DNA of 64,000 nt from Saccharopolyspora phatthalungensis. Its GTDB lineage: Bacteria; Actinomycetota; Actinomycetes; Mycobacteriales; Pseudonocardiaceae. The position numbers and the translations under genes are program-made. Position 1 is the stretch's first letter. Every line of letters starts with the position of its first letter. Shown one piece after another: positions 26,763-36,012 of this stretch. Under the pieces are notes generated by a model. That model saw nothing but the letters and a program-made list of their open reading frames with translations. It ran no database searches and had not been told where the DNA came from. The stretch is taken from positions 5,825,698 to 5,889,697 of the forward strand of contig NZ_JACHIW010000001.1 of the NCBI RefSeq assembly GCF_014203395.1, given 5' to 3'.

Positions 26763-27998
26763 ATGATATTGCCCGTTTCGACCGACCATGCTGCCGCTGA
26801 CTTTCCGACCTCGCAGGTCCGCACCCGAGCCGAGGCCGAGGCGTACGTCGCGTCAGTGTGCTTCAAGCACGGCCCTCCGCGACTGCTCGGCGTCGAACTC
26901 GAATGGACCGTTCACCATTCCGACGATCCGGGCCGAACGCTCGACGCCGCGACGTTGATATCCGCACTCGGCCCGCACGCTCCGCGCTCCCTGGTCCCGG
27001 ACAGTCCGCACCGCAGGTTGCCCAACGGCTCGGTGCTCACCGTCGAACCCGGTGGCCAGGTCGAGGTCTCCAGCCTTCCCACCACGTCCATGCAGTCGCT
27101 GTTCAGCGTCGTGGCCGCCGACGCCGCCTACGTCGAGCGCCGGTTGCGCGCCGCCGGGCTGGTGCTCGGCGACCAGGGCACCGACCCGTGGCGGCATCCG
27201 AAACGGCTCCTGCAGGTGCCGCGCTACGCCGCGATGGAGACCGCCTTCGACCGCACCGGACTGGACGGCCGGTTGATGATGTGCAGCACCGCCGGGGTGC
27301 AGGTCTGCCTCGACGCCGGTGAGCCGCACCGGGTCGCGGCGCGCTGGGCGGCGCTGCACGCGCTGGGGCCGGTGATGATGGCGACGTTCGCGAACTCGCC
27401 GATGCTGTTCGGCGAACGTACCGGCTGGGTGTCCACCCGGACCCGCGCGCTGCTGCGCACCGATCCGCCGCGTACCCGGCCCGGTCCGATCACGGCCGAC
27501 CCGGCGAGAAGCTGGGCCAAACGGGTGCTCGACACCGCGATCGTGTGCCTGCGCCGCAACAGCAGCGACTGGACCGCGCCCAGCGGCGTCAGCTTCGCCG
27601 AGTGGATCCACGGCGCGCTGCCGGATCCGCCCACCCGCGACGATCTCGATTACCACCTGTCGACGGTGTTCCCGCCGGTGCGGCCGCGTGGCTATCTCGA
27701 GGTCCGTTACCTCGACGCGCAACCCGGCCAGGACTGGATGTTGCCCGCCGGGGCGATCATCGCGCTGTTCCGCGAGGAGTCCACAGTGGACAAGGTGCTG
27801 GCGATGACGTCCCCGGCGGTCGGGCGGTGGGTGCACGCCGCGCGGCACGGGCTGCTGGACCGGACTTTGGCACGCGGCGCCCGCGACGTGTTCGAGCTGG
27901 CGTGTCGGTGCTTGGAGGAACCGGACAGTCCCGCCGGGCTGTCCGACCGGCTGGCGGACTTCGTCGCACGGCGGCTCGCCGCCGTCGGCGACCGCTGA
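26763..27998 (+). CDS. egtA: Ergothioneine biosynthesis glutamate-cysteine ligase EgtA
   Basis: EgtA joins glutamate and cysteine to give gamma-glutamylcysteine, the sulfur donor for ergothioneine in actinobacteria. The 411-residue protein has the GCS2-type blocks LGVELEWTVHH, GGQVEVSSLPTTSMQ, MCSTAGVQVCLDAG and GYLEVRYLDAQPGQDW. ATG 26763 has only a weak ribosome site (AGGCGG), so the start may be leaderless or slightly different. It is the first gene of an egtABCD operon, 17 bp before egtB. Confidence 0.9.
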   Translation: MILPVSTDHAAADFPTSQVRTRAEAEAYVASVCFKHGPPRLLGVELEWTVHHSDDPGRTLDAATLISALGPHAPRSLVPDSPHRRLPNGSVLTVEPGGQVEVSSLPTTSMQSLFSVVAADAAYVERRLRAAGLVLGDQGTDPWRHPKRLLQVPRYAAMETAFDRTGLDGRLMMCSTAGVQVCLDAGEPHRVAARWAALHALGPVMMATFANSPMLFGERTGWVSTRTRALLRTDPPRTRPGPITADPARSWAKRVLDTAIVCLRRNSSDWTAPSGVSFAEWIHGALPDPPTRDDLDYHLSTVFPPVRPRGYLEVRYLDAQPGQDWMLPAGAIIALFREESTVDKVLAMTSPAVGRWVHAARHGLLDRTLARGARDVFELACRCLEEPDSPAGLSDRLADFVARRLAAVGDR

Positions 27999-28015
27999 AG
28001 AACCGGAGGTGACCG

Positions 28016-29356
28016 GTGGAAAGCACGCGAAAACTGGCCGATCTGGGGATAGCGGACCTGCGCGCGCACGTGGCCGAGGAGTTGGCGCGCACCCGGCAGC
28101 GTAGTGCCGTGCTGACCGAGGCCGTCGACGACGGGGACCTCATCAAGCAGCACTCGCCGTTGATGTCGCCGCTGGTCTGGGACCTGGCGCACATCGGCAG
28201 CCAGGAGGAGTTGTGGCTGGTCCGCGACGTCGGCGGCGCACCGGCGATCCGCCCGGACATCGACGACCTCTACGACGCGTTCCAGCACTCCCGCGCCGAC
28301 CGCCCGCAGTTGCCGCTGCTGGGCCCGGTCGAGGCGCGCGAGTACGTCGCAACGGTGCGCTCGAAGGTCTTCGACCTGCTCGACCGCGCTCCGCTGGAAG
28401 GCCGGCGGCTCGTCGAGCACGCGTTCGCTTTCGGCATGATCGTGCAGCACGAGCAGCAGCACGACGAAACGATGCTGGCCACCCACCAGCTGCGGGACGG
28501 GCCGCCTGCCCTCACGGCGGATCCGCCTCCGTCCGATGTGGACGCCGGGCTGCCGCCCGAGGTGTTCGTACCGGGCGGGCCGTTCACCATGGGGACCTCC
28601 GCGGAGCCCTGGGCGCTGGACAACGAGCGGCCGGCGCACCGGGTGCACGTCGAGGACTTTTACCTCGACACCACCCCGGTCACCAATGGCGCGTACCTGG
28701 CGTTCATCGACGCCGGCGGGTACGACGATCCGCGCTGGTGGAGCGACGGGGGCTGGGCTTACCGGCAGCGAACCGGCATGCGGGCGCCGCGGTTCTGGTG
28801 GCACGACGGCGAGCGCTGGTTGCGCCGCCGGTTCGGCCACGTTGAACCGGTGCCGCCGGGAGAACCGGTGGTGCACGTCAGCTTTCACGAGGCCGAGGCG
28901 TACGCGGCGTGGGCGGGCAAGCGGTTGCCCACCGAAGCCGAGTGGGAGAAGGCAGCGCGGTTCGATCCCGCCACCGGCCGGTCCCGGCGGTACCCGTGGG
29001 GCGACGACGAACCGGGGCCCGAGCACGCCAACCTGAGCCAGCGGCACCTGCGACCGGCGCCCGCCGGGGCGTATCCGGGCGGGGTCGCGCCGTGCGGCGC
29101 GCGGCAGCTGATCGGTGACGTCTGGGAGTGGACCGCCACGGATTTCGCGCCCTACCCGGGATTTTCGGCATTTCCCTACCGCGAGTATTCCGAGGTGTTC
29201 TTCGGCCCGGACTACAAGGTGCTGCGCGGCGGTTCGTTCGGCACCGACGCGGCCGCCTGCCGCGGCACTTTCCGGAACTGGGACTATCCGATCCGGCGGC
29301 AGATCTTCGCCGGGTTCCGGTGCGCCCGGACACCACGACGCGAGGAGCGAGACTGA
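28016..29356 (+). CDS. egtB: Ergothioneine sulfoxide synthase EgtB
   Basis: EgtB is the non-heme iron enzyme that forms the C-S bond between hercynine and gamma-glutamylcysteine using O2. The 446-residue protein has an N-terminal DinB-like part with the iron ligands in WDLAHIGSQEE and QHEQQHDE, and a C-terminal FGE-sulfatase domain (PGGPFTMGT, SFHEAEAYAAWAGKRLPTEA in two parts, GDVWEWTATDF, LRGGSFGTD). GTG 28016 follows CCGGAGGTG. It is the second gene of the operon. Confidence 0.95.
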   Translation: MESTRKLADLGIADLRAHVAEELARTRQRSAVLTEAVDDGDLIKQHSPLMSPLVWDLAHIGSQEELWLVRDVGGAPAIRPDIDDLYDAFQHSRADRPQLPLLGPVEAREYVATVRSKVFDLLDRAPLEGRRLVEHAFAFGMIVQHEQQHDETMLATHQLRDGPPALTADPPPSDVDAGLPPEVFVPGGPFTMGTSAEPWALDNERPAHRVHVEDFYLDTTPVTNGAYLAFIDAGGYDDPRWWSDGGWAYRQRTGMRAPRFWWHDGERWLRRRFGHVEPVPPGEPVVHVSFHEAEAYAAWAGKRLPTEAEWEKAARFDPATGRSRRYPWGDDEPGPEHANLSQRHLRPAPAGAYPGGVAPCGARQLIGDVWEWTATDFAPYPGFSAFPYREYSEVFFGPDYKVLRGGSFGTDAAACRGTFRNWDYPIRRQIFAGFRCARTPRREERD

Positions 29357-29359
29357 CCG

Positions 29360-30112
29360 ATGTGCCGGCACCTGGGGTATCTGGGGCCAGCGGTCTCGCT
29401 GGCCGAACTGCTGCTGGAACCGGACCACTCACTGCTGGAGCAGTCGTGGGCACCCAACGACATGCGCGGCGGCGGCACCGTAAACGCCGACGGCTTCGGC
29501 GTCGGCTGGTACCGGACTGACGGCACCGTCACCGGCTACCGGGCCGCCATTCCGATGTGGACGGATGAATCCTTTCGGCAGACGGCCGTGGACGTGCGTA
29601 GCGGCGCGGCGGTCGCATCGGTGCGCTCGGCGACCGTCGGCATGCCGGTGGCGGTCGGCGCGTGCGCCCCGTTCGCCGACGACAGGTGGCTGTTCAGCCA
29701 TAACGGCCGGGTCACCGGCTGGCCCGATTCGCTGGCGAAGCCGGCCGCCCGGCTGGAGATCGTGGACCTGCTGACCTTGCCCGCGCTGACCGACTCGGCG
29801 GTGCTGTGGGCGCTGCTTCGGCAGCGGTTGACCGAAGGCACCGAGCCGGACCTGGCGGTGCGGGAAATGGTGGACGAGGTCGTCGCCGCCGCGCCGGATT
29901 CACGGCTGAACCTGCTACTCACCGACGGTACCCGGCTCATCGCCACCACCTGGTGGCATTCCTTATGGGTGCGTCGCGGCGAAGGGGCCGTGGCGGTGGC
30001 CTCCGAGCCCTTCGGTCCGGAGGCCGGGTGGGTGCAGGTTCCGGACCGGTGCCTGCTCGTCGCGGACACCGAGCACGTGCAGGTGACGTCGTTGTCGGAG
30101 GGGAAGCGATGA
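29360..30112 (+). CDS. egtC: Gamma-glutamyl-hercynylcysteine sulfoxide amidohydrolase EgtC
   Basis: EgtC removes the glutamate from the EgtB product. It is a class II glutamine-amidotransferase-fold enzyme whose N-terminal nucleophile is Cys2 (MCRHLGYLG). Other family blocks are ADGFGVGWY, SVRSATVGMPV and FSHNGRVTGWPD. Length 250 is normal. It begins 3 bp after egtB, and its TGA overlaps the ATG of egtD. One TTA codon lies at 29963, which could make the step bldA-sensitive. Confidence 0.92.
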   Translation: MCRHLGYLGPAVSLAELLLEPDHSLLEQSWAPNDMRGGGTVNADGFGVGWYRTDGTVTGYRAAIPMWTDESFRQTAVDVRSGAAVASVRSATVGMPVAVGACAPFADDRWLFSHNGRVTGWPDSLAKPAARLEIVDLLTLPALTDSAVLWALLRQRLTEGTEPDLAVREMVDEVVAAAPDSRLNLLLTDGTRLIATTWWHSLWVRRGEGAVAVASEPFGPEAGWVQVPDRCLLVADTEHVQVTSLSEGKR

Positions 30113-31080
30113 GCGAGCCGGAACTGGTCATCCGATTCACCGACGCCGACGCGGCCCGCGAGTTGCGCGCCGACGTCCGCGAAGGACTGACCGACCGTCC
30201 GAAGTGGTTGTCCCCCAAGTGGTTCTACGACGCGGTCGGCAGCGACCTGTTCGAGCGGATCACCGCCCTGCCGGAGTACTACCAGACCCGCGCCGAACAG
30301 CAGATCCTGCACCGGCGGGCGCTGGAGATCGCCGAGATCACGGGCGCGGCCACCCTGGTGGAGCTTGGCTCCGGATCGTCGGAGAAGACCCGGTTGCTGC
30401 TAGACGCACTGCGCAAGAACGAGACCTTGCAGCGGTTCGTGCCGCTGGACGTCTCGGGTTCCGCGCTGCGCGCGGCGGTGGAATCCATCGCGGTGGACTA
30501 CCCGGAGCTTGAGGTGCGCGGCGTCGTCGACGACTTCACCAGTGGCCTGGCCGCGCTGAATGCGGGCACCGCGCGGCTGGTCGCGTTCCTCGGCGGCACC
30601 ATCGGAAACCTGCTGCCAACCGAACGCGCGGTTTTCTTCGCCGCGGTGCGCGCGGCGCTGCGGCCGGGGGAGTGGCTGCTGCTGGGCACCGACCTGGTGA
30701 AAGATCCCGACCGGCTGGTCCGCGCCTACGACGATTCGCAGGGCGTGACCGCTGAGTTCAACCGCAACGTGCTGCGGGTGCTCAACCGGGAACTGGGCGC
30801 CGACTTCGATCCCGAGCGTTTCCGGCACGTGGCGCTATGGAACGCCGAGCAGGAATGGATCGAGATGCGGCTGCGGGCCGACCGCCCGATGCGGGTCCGG
30901 CTGCCGGAGCCGGGGCTGACCGCCGAATTCGCCGAGGGCGAGGAGATCCGCACCGAGATCTCGGCGAAGTTCCGGCACAACCGGGTCCGCGACGAGCTCG
31001 CGGTCGCGGGCTTCGAGCTACGGCACTGGTGGCTCGACGACGCCGAGGACTTCGCGCTTTCCCTGGCTGTTGCTCGGTAA
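30109..31080 (+). CDS. egtD: L-histidine N(alpha)-methyltransferase EgtD
   Basis: EgtD trimethylates histidine to hercynine with S-adenosylmethionine, the first step of ergothioneine synthesis. The 323-residue protein shows LPEYYQTRAEQQIL, the SAM-binding VELGSGSSEKTRLLLDAL, FLGGTIGNL and the histidine-pocket EISAKFRHN block. The ATG overlaps the egtC stop. A 14-bp hairpin at 31112 closes the operon, and no egtE follows. Confidence 0.95.
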   Translation: MSEPELVIRFTDADAARELRADVREGLTDRPKWLSPKWFYDAVGSDLFERITALPEYYQTRAEQQILHRRALEIAEITGAATLVELGSGSSEKTRLLLDALRKNETLQRFVPLDVSGSALRAAVESIAVDYPELEVRGVVDDFTSGLAALNAGTARLVAFLGGTIGNLLPTERAVFFAAVRAALRPGEWLLLGTDLVKDPDRLVRAYDDSQGVTAEFNRNVLRVLNRELGADFDPERFRHVALWNAEQEWIEMRLRADRPMRVRLPEPGLTAEFAEGEEIRTEISAKFRHNRVRDELAVAGFELRHWWLDDAEDFALSLAVAR

Positions 31081-31111
31081 AGCTGATCGACGCTCGCGCT
31101 GACCGTCGCGA

Positions 31112-31150
31112 CCAACCGCACCCGCCCGATCTCCGAGCGGGTGCGGTTGG
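31112..31150. terminator. Bidirectional hairpin terminator after egtD
   Basis: Perfect 14-bp arms (31112-31125, 31137-31150) with an 11-nt loop lie between egtD and a convergent small gene. Confidence 0.8.
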
Positions 31151-31163
31151 TCTTGTGCGGAGA

Positions 31164-31397
31164 TCATGCCGGGCCAGGGAGCAGCCGTCCGGTTCCGCCG
31201 GGAGTGCCGAGACATCGCATGCACGGCATGCCGGCGGGGCGTGCCGACACCTCGGCAAGACTTGCCGGGATCTCCAGGCCACAGAACGTCCGCCAGCGGT
31301 CGGGGATGCCGGTGTCGGGGGCGGTCGCAAGGTGCGCTTGGCGGCGGGATTCGCCGACCACGCCGAAGGCGAAGCGCACCGCGACGGTGGCGCTCAC
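31164..31397 (-). CDS. Small cysteine-containing hypothetical protein (second of a coupled pair)
   Basis: The 77-residue product has the segment PDRWRTFCGLEIP and later GMPCMRCLG, giving a C...CxxC pattern that could bind zinc. Codon use has strong G/C at position three. GTG 31397 overlaps the TGA of the preceding small gene (GTGA), the usual sign of translational coupling. It is convergent with egtD. I do not recognise the family; WRT-C-G with a C-terminal CxxC recurs in small Pseudonocardiaceae proteins as far as I recall. Confidence 0.6.
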   Translation of the reverse strand: MSATVAVRFAFGVVGESRRQAHLATAPDTGIPDRWRTFCGLEIPASLAEVSARPAGMPCMRCLGTPGGTGRLLPGPA

Positions 31398-31606
31398 GAG
31401 GCGATCCGGTTGAGCAGCCTGCCCACCGGCAGGAAATCCAGGCAGGTCGGCCGCGGCTTGCTCAGGTCGGTGCGCTCGACCGCCGAGGCGGTGCGTCTAT
31501 GGCGGGTGTCGATGGACTCGCTTTCCGGTCGGCCTTGCGGTGGTATTCCGCCGACCGGGTGCCGCTGGTGTTCGGCCGGTTGACAATGATGTTGGGGTTG
31601 AAACAT
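31394..31606 (-). CDS. Small hypothetical protein (first of a coupled pair)
   Basis: The 70-residue frame starts at ATG 31606, nine bases after a full GGAGG at 31615-31619. Its second half (ERTDLSKPRPTCLDFLPVG and LLNRIAS) has over 90 percent G/C at third positions; the first 25 codons are Gln/His-rich and less biased, where an overlapping frame looks as coding-like. A frameshift or a different start is therefore possible. It is coupled to the downstream small gene by GTGA overlap. Function unknown. Confidence 0.5.
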   Translation of the reverse strand: MFQPQHHCQPAEHQRHPVGGIPPQGRPESESIDTRHRRTASAVERTDLSKPRPTCLDFLPVGRLLNRIAS

Positions 31607-31676
31607 TTTCCCCACCTCCGCGGAGGAGACGCACGCGCGCGGCGCGTGTGACGTGTGGTGGTCAAGCGTGACCCGT

Positions 31677-32477
31677 TCAGCTCAACGCCCCTGCGACAGG
31701 TGTCACTTCGTCACCCGAAGGGCGCCAACCGCCGGTGCGGGTGTGTACGGTCCGGCGTCCGATCAGGGCTCGGCTGATGAGGAACAGCGCGCTGCCACCG
31801 GCCAGGGCCAGCACACAAGGCCGCATCCAGCCCGCATCCAGGAAACGCCGCAGCGGTGTGGACAGCGCGAAGCCGACGCCCATGAACGGCAGCAGGACCA
31901 GGCTGCCGTAGACCTGGGGCAACCCGATCTGCCCGCTGACGCCCAACGCGACCAGCGACAGGATGCACCCGAAGGTCACGTAGGCGGCAAGCGTCGCGCG
32001 GATCCGCGGCCCGTCCTCGTGCTGGTAGAGCAACGCGACCGGCGGCGCCCCGATGGACGAAGCGGTGCCCAGCACCCCGCCGACGAACCCCGCGAACACC
32101 AGCGCCGGGCCGGTGGGCTGCGGCCGCCAGGACACCATCGAGGCGGCCAGGCACAACAGCACGAATCCGCCCACTGCCAGGGAAAATCCGCGGGCGGGCA
32201 GCATCGCCACGGCCAGCGCCCCAAGCACGGTGCCGGGGGCGCGCCCGGCGATCGCGTACCCGGTGCCGCGCCAGTCGATGTCGTCGAACTCGCGGCGCAT
32301 CGCCAGCACCGACAGGATCAACGAAGCGACCAGCAGCGGGACCGGAACCAGTTCGGGTTCGATGATGGCCAGCAGCGGCGCGGCGAGCAGGTTCATTCCC
32401 AGGCCCGCGCTGCCCTGTACGACCGCGCCGACGAACACCACCAAGCCGGCGATGACCAGCACGAGAACCGGTGACAC
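31677..32477 (-). CDS. TauE/SafE-family sulfite/organic-anion exporter-like protein
   Basis: The 266-residue membrane protein has two repeats of about four helices, with VVFVGAVVQGSAGLGMNLLA at the start of the first and GFVGGVLGTASSIGAPPVAL at the start of the second, the pattern of the TauE/SafE (DUF81) family. Members export sulfite, sulfoacetate or related anions; the substrate here is unknown. GTG 32477 follows GGAAAGG. Being near the ergothioneine cluster is suggestive for sulfur metabolism but may be chance. Confidence 0.82.
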   Translation of the reverse strand: MSPVLVLVIAGLVVFVGAVVQGSAGLGMNLLAAPLLAIIEPELVPVPLLVASLILSVLAMRREFDDIDWRGTGYAIAGRAPGTVLGALAVAMLPARGFSLAVGGFVLLCLAASMVSWRPQPTGPALVFAGFVGGVLGTASSIGAPPVALLYQHEDGPRIRATLAAYVTFGCILSLVALGVSGQIGLPQVYGSLVLLPFMGVGFALSTPLRRFLDAGWMRPCVLALAGGSALFLISRALIGRRTVHTRTGGWRPSGDEVTPVAGALS

Positions 32478-32962
32478 CAGCGCCCTTTCCGTTGCGCCCA
32501 GCGAGTGGTTGCGCGGGAAACCAGTTCTGCGCAATGGCCACTCAAGGCCAGCCGCGCACCGACAGCCACTGGGGGGAGGTGCCGTCAGCACGCGGCCAGC
32601 GGCCATAGGCTACACCCGCCCCCGGGGCGCTTTTCTCGGGTGGCCGTGCGGTTACCGCCGGTGCCGGAACCGGGCATGCTGCGAAGCGCTACGGCGCTCG
32701 AATGCAGGCGCGGTTCCTGACCAGGTGCGCGGTCCAGCCCTGGAGAACTTGGTGCCGCAACTGGGGAATCGACCGGCTTGCGAGAGCCGGAGGTCCAGAG
32801 TCGTGAATCCGGAACGCCACAGCGGCGGCAACACCGTAGTAGCGCCGCACCCGCCACGGTAGTTTCCGATTTCGCCTAAATGTGGGCGATTCCGGCACCC
32901 GAGGCGGGCTTCGGCCCACCATTCCCCCCCGGAGCTATCAATCTGGGCTATCAATCCGGATT
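32478..32962. other. 485-bp gap with no recognised gene
   Basis: Short frames on both strands have mixed third-position use and no domain motif. A small imperfect repeat of CGATT elements is visible near 32868-32890. It presumably holds the promoter of the TauE/SafE gene and the end of the pucR transcript. Confidence 0.5.
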
Positions 32963-34585
32963 TCACGTTCGGCTGTGCAGGTCCCAAGCGAGCAGCGCGA
33001 CATGCAGGGAAACCAGTGATTCCGGTGTGTCCAGCGATACGCCGAGCAGTTGCTCGATGCGCGCCAGCTGGGCGTAGTAAGCGGTGCGGGACAGGTGCGC
33101 CGCTGCAGCTGCGGCGGACTTGTTCCCACCGTGCTGGCAAAGCGACCGCAACGCATCCAGCAGCCGTTCATTGGCCATGATCGGCCCCAGCTCGCGCTCC
33201 GCGAACGCGGTCAGGCGCTCATCGCCGCGCAACAGGTGCAGCAGTCCGCGCAGTCGCACATCGTCCAGGCGGTGAAACTCGCGGGTGCCGTCGTCGATAT
33301 GCAGCGCCGCTTCGGCCACCTGCGCGGCCTCGGTGAGCGTCCGGCGAGCTCCGGAGATCGAGCCGACTGTGCTGCCGACCGCGATCACCAGCGCCAGCGA
33401 ATGAGTCCCGGCCGAGCGGCGCAGATCGGCGGCCAAGCGGGTCAGCACGGCGTCGGTATCGGGCGGTTGCAGCACCACCAAGGCTTGGACCGTCAGGTCG
33501 TCGACCACGCCGACCAGCACCGGCAGCTTCGCCTTGCGCGCGGCGAGCGCGGTCGCCTCGGCGAGATCTCGGAGCACCTGCTGGGTTTCCATGGCCGGGG
33601 CAACCGTCGTCGTGGTGTGCGGGCGGACGGCGATGCCCACCAGCGGCCCTTCGAGCGGCACGCCGACGCCCGCGGCCCGCGCCGCTAGATCCGCGGTGTC
33701 GGCATTGCCCGCGAGCAGCTCGGTGATCAGCGTGCGGTGGGTTTGGCGCTCCAGGCTCTCCCGGTCGCGGGTCACCAGCCGGTTCACCGCCAGCGCCGAC
33801 GCCGCCCGCTCGACGACCACGACGTGCCGGTGCGGCGGCTCCGGACCGAGCATCACCAGCCGCCCCCAGTCGTCGCCGCGCGCCCCGACCACCGTGGTCA
33901 GCCACTGCTGGCCCGGGTCGTAGGAGGTGCGGCCGGACTGCACCACCGAACGGGAGCGCTCGGACCACTCCGACAGCAGCGCGACCGGATCTTGGCCTGC
34001 GGAGTCGTAGGCCAGCACCTGGTGCGCGAGGGTCTCCAGCACGACCGGGCGACCGACGATCCGAGCCGCCTCGCGCAGGACTGTGGCAGGTTCGGCGCCG
34101 GAGATGGTCAACGCGGTGAAGGTCTCGTGGATGGCGTGCGTCGCACGCAGTTCGGCCAGCTGGGCATCGCGGATCCGGGCGATCACCGCCTCGGTGACGG
34201 TGACGAACTTGGTTTCTTCCGACAGCGTCACCAGCGGAAGATCGTGCCGGTGCGCCGCGTCCACCAGCGCCGTCGGCACCCGGTCGCGCCACCTGCGCAC
34301 CAGCTCGACGACCAGCCCGCTCGCCCCGGCCTCGGCGAGTTCGCCGACGTAGCGCACCAGCTTCGCGGGCTCCTCGGGGAGCGCGATGCCGGTGGTCAGC
34401 ACCAGCTCGCCGCCGCTGAGCAGCGGCGCGATCTCGGCGATCTCGGCGACGTGCACCCAGCGCACCCGCCCGTCCAGGCCGGACGCCCCGGCGACCACCC
34501 GCGGTTTGCCGCGCCGCAGCACCGGCAGGTCGAGCACTTCGGACACGGTCGGCAGCGCCAGCACATCCGGCGAGATCGGCTTCAT
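32963..34585 (-). CDS. PucR-family transcriptional regulator
   Basis: The 540-residue regulator has the N-terminal PucR domain (SEVLDLPVLRRGKPRVVAG, GELVLTTGIALPE), a central GGDEF-like region, and the C-terminal PucR helix-turn-helix with LLDALRSLCQHGGNKSAAA then LSRTAYYAQLARIEQLLG. ATG 34585 follows GGGGAGGG. It is divergent from the aminotransferase and semialdehyde dehydrogenase pair, which PucR proteins in this arrangement usually control. The likely inducers are beta-alanine, GABA or pyrimidine breakdown products; that is inference. Confidence 0.88.
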   Translation of the reverse strand: MKPISPDVLALPTVSEVLDLPVLRRGKPRVVAGASGLDGRVRWVHVAEIAEIAPLLSGGELVLTTGIALPEEPAKLVRYVGELAEAGASGLVVELVRRWRDRVPTALVDAAHRHDLPLVTLSEETKFVTVTEAVIARIRDAQLAELRATHAIHETFTALTISGAEPATVLREAARIVGRPVVLETLAHQVLAYDSAGQDPVALLSEWSERSRSVVQSGRTSYDPGQQWLTTVVGARGDDWGRLVMLGPEPPHRHVVVVERAASALAVNRLVTRDRESLERQTHRTLITELLAGNADTADLAARAAGVGVPLEGPLVGIAVRPHTTTTVAPAMETQQVLRDLAEATALAARKAKLPVLVGVVDDLTVQALVVLQPPDTDAVLTRLAADLRRSAGTHSLALVIAVGSTVGSISGARRTLTEAAQVAEAALHIDDGTREFHRLDDVRLRGLLHLLRGDERLTAFAERELGPIMANERLLDALRSLCQHGGNKSAAAAAAHLSRTAYYAQLARIEQLLGVSLDTPESLVSLHVALLAWDLHSRT

Positions 34586-34710
34586 CGAACCCTCCCCGGT
34601 GCACACACTGTAATGCTTACCGGGACATATCGATACAGGTTGTCCCTGGCAGCGGCAACCCGGGCCGAGCAGACTGGCCGGAGCAGGACATCAGCCAAGA
34701 GAGGGAACTG

Positions 34711-36012
34711 ATGACGGAATCCTTGTTGGCCCGGCACCGCGCCGCCATGCCGAACTGGCTGGCGCTCTACTACGAGGAGCCCATCGAGATCGTCGGAGGC
34801 AAGGGACGGCACGTCACCGATGCGGCGGGCAACACCTACCTGGACTTCTTCGCCGGGATCCTGACCAACGCCATCGGCTACGACGTCGCCGAGATCAGCG
34901 ACGCGATCCGCCGCCAGGTCGACACCGGCATCCTGCACACCTCCACGCTGTACCTGATCCGGCAGCAGGTGGAGCTGGCCGAGCAGATCGGCGAGCTGTC
35001 CGGGCTGGACAACCCCAAGGTCTTCTTCACCGGCTCGGGCACCGAGGCCAACGAGACCGCGTTGCTGCTGGCCACCCAATACCGGCGCAGCAACCAGGTC
35101 CTCGCGCTACGCAACTCCTACCACGGGCGGGCCTTCGGCACCCTCGGCGTGACCGGCAACCGCGGCTGGGCGGCGAGCTCGCTGTCCCCGCTGAAGGTGA
35201 GCTATGTGCACGGCGGCTACCGCTACCGCAGCCCGTTCCGGGACTATTCCGACGCCGACTACATCGCCGCGTGCGTCGACGACCTGCGTGAGGTCATCGA
35301 GACCACCACCGCCGGCGACGTCGCCTGCATGATCGCCGAGCCGATCCAGGGCGTCGGCGGCTTCGCCACCCCGCCCGACGGGCTGTTCGGCGCCTTCGCC
35401 GAGGTCCTGGCCGAGTACGGGATCCTGCTGATCTCCGACGAGGTGCAGACCGGCTGGGGACGCACCGGCGAGCACTTCTGGGGCATCCAGGCGCACGGCG
35501 TGACCCCGGCGGCAATGACCTTCGCGAAGGGGCTGGGCAACGGCCTGGCCATCGGCGGCGTGGTCGCGGAGGCCGAGCTGATGGACTGCCTGACCGCGAA
35601 CTCGATCTCGACTTTCGGCGGCAACCCGATCTCCACCGGCGGCGCCAAGGCCGCGCTGGACTACCTGCTCGACCACGACCTGCAGGACAACGCCGCCAAG
35701 CTCGGGTCCCGGCTGCTGGACGGGCTTCGGCGGCACGCCGGGCAGTGCCCGCTGATCGGCGACGTGCGCGGCAAGGGCCTGATGATCGGCGTCGAGCTGG
35801 TCGAACCCGGTTCCCGGCGGCCGGCGGCTGCGTCGGCCGCGAGGGTGATGGAACTGGCCAAGCAGCGCGGACTGTTGGTGGGCAAGGGCGGGCTGCACGG
35901 GAACGTCCTGCGCCTGGCGCCGCCGATGACGCTGACGGAGGAAGAAGCGGCGCAGGCGCTGCGGATCCTCACCGAAACCATCTCGCTGGCCGGGCAGGAG
36001 ATCCACGCATGA
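34711..36012 (+). CDS. Class III aminotransferase (beta-alanine/GABA type)
   Basis: The 433-residue PLP enzyme belongs to the omega-amino-acid aminotransferases. Blocks include FFTGSGTEANETALLLA, NSYHGRAFGTLGVTG, LLISDEVQTGWGRTG (Asp of the cofactor) and the PLP lysine Lys273 in TFAKGLGNG. GABA, beta-alanine or 3-aminoisobutyrate are plausible donors. It is the first gene of a two-gene operon; the next gene overlaps by ATGA and removes the semialdehyde product, which favours beta-alanine or aminoisobutyrate over ornithine. Confidence 0.85.
   Translation: MTESLLARHRAAMPNWLALYYEEPIEIVGGKGRHVTDAAGNTYLDFFAGILTNAIGYDVAEISDAIRRQVDTGILHTSTLYLIRQQVELAEQIGELSGLDNPKVFFTGSGTEANETALLLATQYRRSNQVLALRNSYHGRAFGTLGVTGNRGWAASSLSPLKVSYVHGGYRYRSPFRDYSDADYIAACVDDLREVIETTTAGDVACMIAEPIQGVGGFATPPDGLFGAFAEVLAEYGILLISDEVQTGWGRTGEHFWGIQAHGVTPAAMTFAKGLGNGLAIGGVVAEAELMDCLTANSISTFGGNPISTGGAKAALDYLLDHDLQDNAAKLGSRLLDGLRRHAGQCPLIGDVRGKGLMIGVELVEPGSRRPAAASAARVMELAKQRGLLVGKGGLHGNVLRLAPPMTLTEEEAAQALRILTETISLAGQEIHA

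Noticed and set aside
32585..32922. Minus-strand frames of 77-90 codons before pucR's end
   Set aside because: Mixed third-position use, Arg/Ser/Pro-rich composition and no SD or motif.
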